Shown here: one piece after another, positions 56,371 through 64,000 of the stretch
Numbering within the stretch: position 1 is the first letter of the stretch
Layout of the letters: each line of letters begins with the position of its first letter
Source: Escarpia spicata
Lineage: Eukaryota; Annelida; Polychaeta; Sabellida; Siboglinidae
Assembly (NCBI GenBank): GCA_963995525.1
Contig: OZ023207.1
Location: 34,727,792-34,791,791, forward strand
DNA length: 64,000 nucleotides
Direction of reading: 5' to 3'
Notes under the pieces: model-generated
Seen by the model: only the letters and a program-made list of their open reading frames with translations
What the model was told of the DNA's origin: nothing
Databases searched by the model: none
Made by a program: the position numbers and the translations under genes

Positions 56371-57235
56371 TCATTTTACCATCAATTACGTAAATACGGA
56401 TTATCTACCTATGACAAACTCACACAGACCACTGCCTATCAACAATTTATAATGTATCTGAGCATCTTAATCACTTTTGATTTGAATGATTTGAACATAT
56501 TAAATTTTGATTGTTACAAAATTGTGTCCATTATTTCGTAGGATTCCGAGTTGCTAATAATAAAAATGAAATGTTTCATTATATCTTACGCAATAAGATG
56601 TGACTGTGCAATTGTTCGTTCGAACAGTCTATCCAAATAAAAGATTTCAAACCTAAATAATTTATCTACACTTTAATCAATACAATAGCTAATTTAACTT
56701 TTTTTAAATTTGTGTTTGGCAAATTTTCAAGAAAAATAAGATATCAGGCTATTATTTATCTTATGAGAATTTCAACAATGTCAACATTACCATAATGGCA
56801 ATTTTAGATATGTACTGTCACAGCTTATGTTGTGGTACCAGTAGTGTTTTGGTGATAAAACTAAAACAGTTTTACATCCGATTCATTTGAGATAACTGTA
56901 ATATATGACTTAACACACAGCACAGCATAGCCAGAGAGGTAATTTTGATGCAGCCGAAGCTTCCAGTATTTGAAGCAGTTTATGTTTGGTAATTGGCAGA
57001 TATTAGCATTGTGCATGGCCCAGCAGCTCTTTAATTCGGAGGCGTCCTTAGCCTCAACCAATGAAATCCTGCATCGTAGATCCTTCGTGCAGCCCAGGAT
57101 CCAAACCCCGTTTGGCCACTGGTCATGTCCGGGCCACTATTTTTTTTCCGAAAACATCAAACGTTGGTTGACTACTGGACCATATCATAGCAAAATAAAC
57201 AAAAACAATTAATTACAATATAATATGTTTATTAG
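56371..57235. other. AT-rich host DNA, nothing recognised
   Basis: No coding hallmark on either strand. Confidence 0.5.
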
Positions 57236-57960
57236 TGGTTCATGTCTGTACTAAAGTGTGTTATCTTCCATGGCAGGCTGTCCATGTCAGTACTAATATG
57301 TGTTATCTTCCACGGCAGGCCATGAAGGCCATATATTTCAGTACTAAAGGGTGTTATCTTCCAGAGCAGGCCGTCCATGTCAGTTTAAAAATGTGTCATT
57401 GTACTAAAGTGTAGTATGTTCAACGGCAGTCTGTCCATGTATGTACTAAAGTGTGTTATCTTCCACGGCAGGCTGCCCATGTCAGTATTAATGTGTGTTA
57501 TCTACCACGGCAGGCCGTGAAGGCCGTCCATGTCAGTACTAAAGGGCGTTATCTTCCAGGGTAGGCCATACATGTCACTTCTAAAGTGTTTTATCTTCCA
57601 GAGCAGACCATTTATGTCAGTTCTAAAGTGTGTTATCTTCCAGGGCAGGCTGTTCATATCAGTTCTAAAGTGTGTTATCTTCCAGTGCAAGCTGTCCATG
57701 TCAGTTCTAATGTGTGTTATCTTCCAGGTCAGGCTGTCCAAGTCAATTCTGAAGTGTGTTATCTTCCAGTGCAAACTGTCCATATCTGTTTTAATGTGTG
57801 TTATCTCCCAGGTCAGGCTTTCCAAGTCAATTATGAAGTGTGTTATCTTTCAGTGCAGGCTGCGCATGTCAGTTCTAATGTGTGTTATCTTCCAAGGCAG
57901 GCTGTCCATGTCAGTTCTGAAGGGTGTTATCTTCCAGGGAAAGCTATCCATGTCTCAGTC
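57236..57960. repeat. 42-bp minisatellite
   Basis: Units of TCAGTTCTAAAGTGTGTTAT plus CTTCCAGGGCAGGCTGTCCATG, period 42, about 17 copies. Since 42 is a multiple of 3, long repetitive frames appear on both strands; they are not taken as genes. Confidence 0.92.
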
Positions 57961-59810
57961 ACCAGCACTCGGCAGCGCTACATCCACCAGAAGTTGGCTA
58001 CAAAATAGTGGCAGCAGCAGCCCTGCAGGCATCATGCTGCCTGATTTCCCAACGATTGGACGAATTCAAGATAAGGTTAGATCTAGCAAAATTTGTTTGC
58101 AGATTAGAAATAAAGTTGGGATGGAGAGTGGAAATAATCCATACATGTGGACAAGTGAGTGAAGTAGTGACATGTTAAGTAGTGCAACTAAACAAAATGT
58201 GTCATGTGGGTTAATATTTGACAAAGTTTAAATATGGTGTTGCCTACATTCAACACTTCTAACACATTCACTACACTTTGATGTTTCTATTATGATATTG
58301 GATGTTTTTGTCTTTTGGAAATTTTCATGTGCAAATAAAAAATATGGCCGAATTTGTCACCAGTGACATACGGCAGCACAATCCGTGCTAAGGGTCATCA
58401 ACATTGCATGCAGTGCTGCTACAAGTACTCCAATAAAGTAACTAAATAAAAGTAACTCCATAAAAACTACTTAAGTAAAAATATCCCCCCAAGAAAGAAC
58501 TAACTAAAAGTAAAAAAGTACTTGTATCGAAAAATACCAAAGTAAAAAAAGTACAAAGTTGTCAGATTATACCAGTATCTGTCCATTATCCAAAATGGTG
58601 CATTACCTTTTCAATGAGCCAGAGTAGTTTTCAACAACAGCAAGTCTTTGCTACTGTTACTTCACTCTGTCTGATTGACTCAAGACAAATGCATCAGGCT
58701 GTTTTTCACCCTTCTGGGAGTCATAAGGTCAGCTTGGTGCAGGTAGCCACTGACTAAGGTTGGTATTATAAGATGAAGTGCTGGTCAAACATTACCCAGC
58801 AATTAATCAGTGAATGAATGGGAAGCCAATGAGGCCTGTCCCATTAGTCTTGTGTGAAAAGGGGATTTCGCTGAGGACTAAGCTTCAAAGGACCATTGAA
58901 TCCCTTTGGACAGGCAGCAATCAAACTGTTCCAATATCACCTGGTTTTCCATTTACCTGTATACATTTTTTACTACCAATATTAGAAAGAACGTTTAGTG
59001 TTGTAATGTCTCATCTGGAACAAACAGGCAACTTAAGGTGAACGAGATTGCCTAAATTTTGAAATCTCGACAGGTCTAGGTGGAATAAAACCCTGATCAA
59101 CACCCTGGCGTGACTACACCCTCAGAGCTACCATACCCACCTCTCCCCATCAGTCATTACACCTGTTAAATGTACATAAACATGGACAGGTAGTGTAATT
59201 GTTTATTGTTAGTAATACGTGTACCTTTATTTTACCCATGACTTACAAATCATTTCAGATATATGCATTTTATTAGAATTAATGGACTGTCAGTTTCTTC
59301 TACTTCAAAAGTGAGCGAATGGTGGAGCACATTTCTAGGCAATACTATATATTATTACTATTATGTGTGTGTTTAAAATGTGTCAATTAACTATGTGAAT
59401 TTGCATGCATTTGTCTGTAGGTGGCAGTGTTGTTGATGATGTACAAACATCACTGTCAGTGCGTGATCACCAGTGTACTGCACTCATGCTTCACTCAGGC
59501 AGGTTATGTGTGTGCGACTGCAGCATACTGTACTGCTCTAGTGACTCGTGTAGGTTTTGTGTTTGTGTGCGTGTGTGCATGCATGCATGCGTGCGTGTAT
59601 GTGTTATTACCAGCGTACTCGGCTGCTCTAGTGACTCGTGTTGGTTTTGTCTGTGTGCGAGCATGCATGCGTACATGCGTGCATTCATGTGTGATCGCCA
59701 GTGTACTGTGCTGCTGGTTTAAGATGCAAAAGTGAAACGTCCTACTAATTAACGTAAGTGCAGTACGAACTTAGACAGACCGACTTGTGTGTAGGTGTGT
59801 CAGAGATCCT
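57961..59810. other. Host DNA, nothing firm
   Basis: AAGTAACTAAA/AAAAGTAC-rich text at 58425-58570 resembles a transposon end or simple repeat. A plus-strand frame at 58814-59041 has no clear family. GCATGCATGC runs near 59578 and 59662. Confidence 0.4.
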
Positions 59811-59829
59811 GTTAGACAGAGTGTGTTGT

Positions 59830-60298
59830 TTGTTGTAGGTGTGTCTGACTGAGTGTGTTGTGTTGTGTTGTAGGTGTGTCAGACTGAGTGTGTTGTGTTG
59901 TAGGTGTGTCAGACTGAATGTGTTGTGTTGTAGGTGTGTCAGACCGAGTATGTTATGTTGTAGCTGTGTCAGACTGAGGGTGTTGTGTTGTAGGCGTGTT
60001 AGACTGAGTGTGTTGTGTTGTAGGTGTGTCAGACTGAGTGTGTTGTGTTGTAGGTGTGACAGTCAGTGTTTTGTGTTGTAGGTGCATCAGACTGAGTGTG
60101 TTATGTTGTACGTGTGTCAGACTGAGTGTATTATGTTGTACGTGTGTCAGACTGAGTGTATTTTTTTGTACGTGTGTCAGACTGAGTGTGTTGTGTTGTA
60201 GGTGTGTCACACTGAGTGTGTTGTGTTGTAGCTGTGTCACACTGAGTGTGTTGTGTTATAGCTGTGTCACACTGAGTGTGTTGTGTTGTAGGTGCGTG
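59830..60298. repeat. 30-bp minisatellite
   Basis: Units GTGTCAGACTGAGTGTGTTG plus TGTTGTAGGT, period 30, about 15 copies. Confidence 0.93.
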
Positions 60299-60700
60299 AC
60301 CAGCTGATCCAGTTCTGGCAGTGTCTGCCGCCGCGTGTCACCTGTGTCCTCACCGACTGTCAGGTGATCAGTCTCGTCGCGCTCTTTGACGTCCAGCTCT
60401 ACATGACAGTTACCAGTCTCCTCGTGCCCACTGTCCTGCAGCCAAGTGTTGGTGTTTACCTGTAACATGATGTCCGTTGTTGTTTACCTACAGCTTGCTG
60501 TCCAGTGTGCGCAGTTTGGCCGATGACCTCGTCATGTGGCTGTCCAGTTGTCATGGCATTCTACCAAAAGCTCTCAGACTCAAGAAACTGCATGGTGAGT
60601 GGTCAGTTGTTGAGTCAGTGGTTAGCTGGTGCTCTTGATTTTTGTCAGAAAATCAGTGGTAATCCGATTAGTGCATTACAAGTGACATTCGCAGTCCACT
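60299..60700. other. Host DNA, nothing recognised
   Basis: No coding hallmark seen. Confidence 0.4.
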
Positions 60701-60935
60701 CAATGGCCTGACCAGCTAGATGATATCCACAGTTCACTCTGGTCCAACCTGCTAAGTGATGACCACAATCCACTCTATGGCTTGACCTGTTAGATGACTT
60801 CCACAGTCTACTCTGGCCTGACCTGCTAGATGGTGGTCACAGTCCACTCTATGTCCCGACCTGCAAGATGATGTCCACAGTCCACGCTGCTCTGACCTGC
60901 TAGATGATGTTCACAGTCCACTCTATTGCCAGACC
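60700..60935. repeat. About 38-bp degenerate minisatellite
   Basis: TGACCTGCTAGATGATG plus TCCACAGTCCACTCT recurs about six times. Confidence 0.85.
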
Positions 60936-62600
60936 TCACCCTCTGTGTCCATTCTCATTATGCGTTTGGTCAAGAAGTGTGTCAGCCAGATGTGGATATG
61001 GTGGTCCAACTTGAGGGGCACTGTATCAAAGGGTCCTTCAATAATAACATTTCACTTTTGATCGGTGTCACTACAAATTTGGTGATCCTTAATTTTTCAC
61101 CCCACTGAAATGATAAATGCAGTTGTACTGAATTCGTTTCATGGGATATGTGACAAACCAGAAAAACAAAAACACCATATTGTTGTATTTCCTTGAACAG
61201 TACGCTTTCACTTTTGAATGGAAGTCACCATATATTTTGAGTGCATCCATGGGCCCGAACTGTCAGAGTTTGAGAAAGCATACCTTCCCGAATTTTAGGA
61301 AAGTCAGCATTATGAAGAAAGCTTCTTTGTGGTAAACACCGCACGTGCGATCGAAGCAGTGGGCCAAGATTAGTACGACAACAATGTTGTACTAAATCGG
61401 TGATCGTTGACATACCGCATTCCATCCATGTCCCATTAATGTAGAGCTCACTCGCCCTTTGCAAATGTCCTACGCCACAGTCCAGCAGCAAGCAGGCGGG
61501 AAAGGTCTCAATGCTGAAGAATTGATTGACCCTCTTCTCTCGCATACACATCGTATTGCAGTAAAGAACCTTTACATGAGTGCATTTTTCAGAGAAGAAA
61601 CTCATCCGTACCGTCACTCCTTCCCATTTCCTTTCCACAACCAACATCACCACGCTTGATGAGTGCAGACACTGTTGTTATTTCTCACAACATGAAGCAC
61701 TTAGTTAACTCCGACAGTGTTGACATTGTCTGAGACATGTACCTCTGCATAATTCGCGAGAGAGTAGCGTGGTTACGAGTCTCGGAGGAAGGTATCCTGG
61801 GACAATATGTGCTTCCAATAAACTAGATATACTTCCATCGCGATGTCACCAAGAAACATGAGCTATTTGCATTTCTCTCCACTCAATCTCCACTATCCAG
61901 ATTGAAAGGAAGTGTTTGCCAGACCAGGCACCTCAGTCATCGCCAGTGGGTGCAATTATAATATGCCACAGCGTGACCTCGAGGAAACTGACTCGAACTG
62001 CTGGTCCACGCAGAATGTTTTGGAAAGGGCACCAACACCATATTTGACACCCACCTTGGACAATTAAGATGTATGAACTAGTCACATGTGTCTTCAACTG
62101 CATACGTTTGTATAGCCTTTGAGCAGGCAATAACGTTATTCATCATAATGGTAACGGCATGCTCTGTGAAAATACAAGTCGACATCTTTGTTAGTTTCCA
62201 CGGTTTAGCCGAGATGCTATACGACGTTTGCATTCTTCAGCAATGGTTGGGAGACAGCATGAGAAACCTAGAATAATCTGAAGGTACCAAATCATTAATT
62301 TACATGGCACTGAATTCATACATCCATTTTGACATGCATTACAGACAGTTCAACTCCTGGAACGCTTCACCGTTTTACTCTATAAGTAGTAATCTGTTCT
62401 CCATCATCGAGGCATTTAGAAAGTTATTCTGCCAAAGGAATAATGCCATGAACACATTCCACCAACCCAGGATGCTCTGTAGCAGCATTAAAAGCGTATA
62501 GCATATTACCACGTTTTTATGTGGTTGACCAGCACAGTGGCCCAATAGACACCCATTGCAGGTGGCTGGGGATGGACATGAGACGTGAAGAGTCTGCCAT
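60936..62600. other. Host DNA, nothing recognised
   Basis: The longest frame (61225-61653, minus) lacks family hallmarks and overlaps plus-strand frames of similar quality. Confidence 0.4.
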
Positions 62601-62607
62601 GACACAT

Positions 62608-62690
62608 GTGGGTAGATTGGATAATGTGGGTAGATTGCATAATCTAGGTAGATTGGATAATGTGGGTAGATTGGATAATAAATTCTGTAA
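62608..62690. repeat. 18-bp minisatellite
   Basis: GTGGGTAGATTGGATAAT, period 18, about four and a half copies. Shortly downstream (62768-62895) AGCCAACGTTGGG-type words, self-complementary around AACGTT, recur. Confidence 0.9.
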
Positions 62691-63215
62691 AAGCCTTATT
62701 TCGCAAACACATTGTGCAATTAATAAATACACGTAATTATACATTTACATATTCAGTTATAACAATGGTGACCAGTGTTGAGCCAACGTTGGGCCAACGT
62801 TGGGTCAACCACCCTTACAGATATTGGGTCAATATTGGATCAATGTTGGGCCATCCCCCCCCCAGGAGCTGTTGAGCCAACGTTGGGCGAACGTAAGTTG
62901 GGTAATTCATTCTTGGAGTTGTCGTGTCAATGTACTTGGCCACATTCTCGAATAAAAATGTGGTTAAGTATACAGGTATACGTAATTAATTAAATTACAA
63001 TTAATTTCCAAATCTCTCAATTAAATTAAACTCACACATTTAGTCGGTCAATGTTATTAAATTAACCTCTCCTTTTTTAGAATAACTATACATAAAATGT
63101 CACAGGGCTAAGTTCTAAATACAAATTTTCAGGAATGTAAATCGTGGAATTTTTCTAATTTACTATCAAAATATTGGAAACGACTACAAGAGAACAAAAA
63201 ATACTGTTCATATAT

Positions 63216-63244
63216 TTGTGTGTGTGTGTGTGTGTGTGTGTGTC

Positions 63245-63279
<35 letters not shown>

Positions 63280-63280
63280 C

Positions 63281-63311
<31 letters not shown>

Positions 63312-63498
63312 TTGTGTGTGTGAGTGTGTGTGTGTGTGTGTGTCTGTGTGTGTGTTTGTGTGTGTGTGTGTCTGTGTGTGTGTGTGTGTGTGTCTGCGTG
63401 TGTATGTGTGCGTGTGTTTGTGTGTGTGTGTGTGTGTGCCTGTGTTTGTGTGTGTGTGTGTGTTTGTGTGTGTGTTTGTGTGTGTGTTTGTGTGTGTG

Positions 63499-63538
<40 letters not shown>

Positions 63539-63575
63539 TGTGATTGTGTGTGTGTGTGTGTTTGTGTGTGTGTGG
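63216..63575. repeat. (GT)n microsatellite with TCTG and TTTG variants
   Basis: About 360 bp of GT units regularly broken by TCTGTG and TTTGTG, giving a higher-order pattern. Confidence 0.97.
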
Positions 63576-63707
63576 GGAGTGCGGTTGAAAAGTAATTATC
63601 TATCTTTATAGATTGATGATGTATTGGTTAGATATGAATAAAGCCAGGTCAGAGCTGTGCCAGATATGCCATACCACATGCTAACATACATATTAATAAT
63701 CAATTGA

Positions 63708-63738
63708 AAGTTTTCTTTTAAAGTTTAAAAGAAAACTT
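63708..63738. repeat. Perfect inverted repeat (15-bp arms, 1-nt loop)
   Basis: AAGTTTTCTTTTAAA pairs with TTTAAAAGAAAACTT around a single G. It abuts the start of the RT fragment. Confidence 0.9.
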
Positions 63739-64000
63739 CATGTGGCATTCCCCAGGGTTCCCTTCTTGGGCTTTTGCTTTTCACTCTCTACACTTCGCCA
63801 CTCAGCTCTGTATTCCAAAGTCATAACTTGGATCATCACCTTTATGCAGATGACACACATATCTACATTTCCGTGGCCACGCCCTATACAAGTCACTCCC
63901 TAAACCGACTCAACGATTGTCTCTGAGATGTTTTCTTACGGATGACCGACAGCAAATTAAAGTTAAAGGCAGACAAAACTGAATTTCCCATAATTGGTAC
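63739..64000 (+). pseudogene. Non-LTR retrotransposon RT fragment running off the window
   Basis: The frame reads CGIPQGSLLGLLLFTLYTSPLS, then LDHHLYADDTHIYIS with the catalytic YADD, and after an in-frame TGA continues LRMTDSKLKLKADKTEFPIIG, a Jockey/CR1-type RT layout. The upstream RT part is missing, so it is 5' truncated within the palm; the window edge cuts the rest. Confidence 0.88.

Noticed and set aside
57502..58162. Repetitive frames of 107-210 codons on both strands
   Set aside because: They arise from the 42-bp minisatellite, whose period is a multiple of three.
58425..59041. hAT-like fragment suggested by AAGTAAAAGTAC text and a frame with LLPILERTFSVV
   Set aside because: Similarity is too weak to separate from AT-rich chance and simple repeat.
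61225..61653. 142-codon minus-strand frame
   Set aside because: No family hallmarks; a plus-strand frame of similar quality overlaps it.
63218..63611. Cys/Val repeat frames
   Set aside because: Translation of (GT)n.

Overview
The window is a stretch of invertebrate-type nuclear genome, probably from a marine animal. The evidence is eukaryotic: long AT-rich non-coding DNA, very long microsatellites and minisatellites, GT-AG introns, and decayed copies of Ty3/gypsy, CR1-like non-LTR, Penelope-like, Tc1/mariner, pogo and hAT elements. The species cannot be named. No complete host gene is visible; the only host-like coding piece is one dynamin/Mx-like exon (20007-20211, minus) that lacks the P-loop lysine.

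The centrepiece is a complete Polinton/Maverick (adintovirus-like) element at 30813-46910. It has terminal inverted repeats of about 265 bp and a perfect 6-bp target-site duplication (ATGGTT at 30807-30812 and 46911-46916). Plus-strand block, left to right: a tRNA-like sequence with a Pol III T-run, a NADAR-domain gene, the A32/FtsK-like packaging ATPase, a basic virion-type protein, a conserved Polinton protein, a small membrane protein, a retrovirus-type integrase with chromodomain, a second small membrane protein, a penton-like minor capsid protein, a pVI/pX-like small basic protein, the double jelly-roll major capsid protein and an adenain-like protease. Minus-strand block, right to left: an RPA-like Zn-ribbon/OB protein, exon-like coiled-coil modules, a Cys/His-containing protein of unknown function, and protein-primed DNA polymerase B. 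A two-exon gene (45537-46381, plus) lies between the RPA-like gene and the right terminal repeat. ATPase, protease, penton, major capsid, the two basic proteins and the RPA-like gene are open; integrase, polymerase, the NADAR gene and one conserved gene carry frameshifts or stops.

The first 13 kb hold two older, more decayed Polinton remnants. One (1-1721, minus) is a polymerase gene with a large internal deletion, running off the left edge. The other (about 6449-13065) keeps the replication half of a related element: a two-exon gene, an RPA-like gene with one nonsense codon, the Cys/His protein and two thirds of polB, then breaks sharply into a non-LTR endonuclease fragment. A gypsy retrotransposon with an internal deletion (about 1828-5666) separates them.

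From 13 to 30 kb and 47 to 64 kb the sequence is AT-rich host DNA with transposon fragments and simple repeats. The most unusual material is the accessory gene set of the Polinton sublineage: NADAR, RPA-like protein, the intron-containing terminal gene with matching phase-2 intron in two elements, the Cys/His/PPxY protein, and the tRNA-like sequence.
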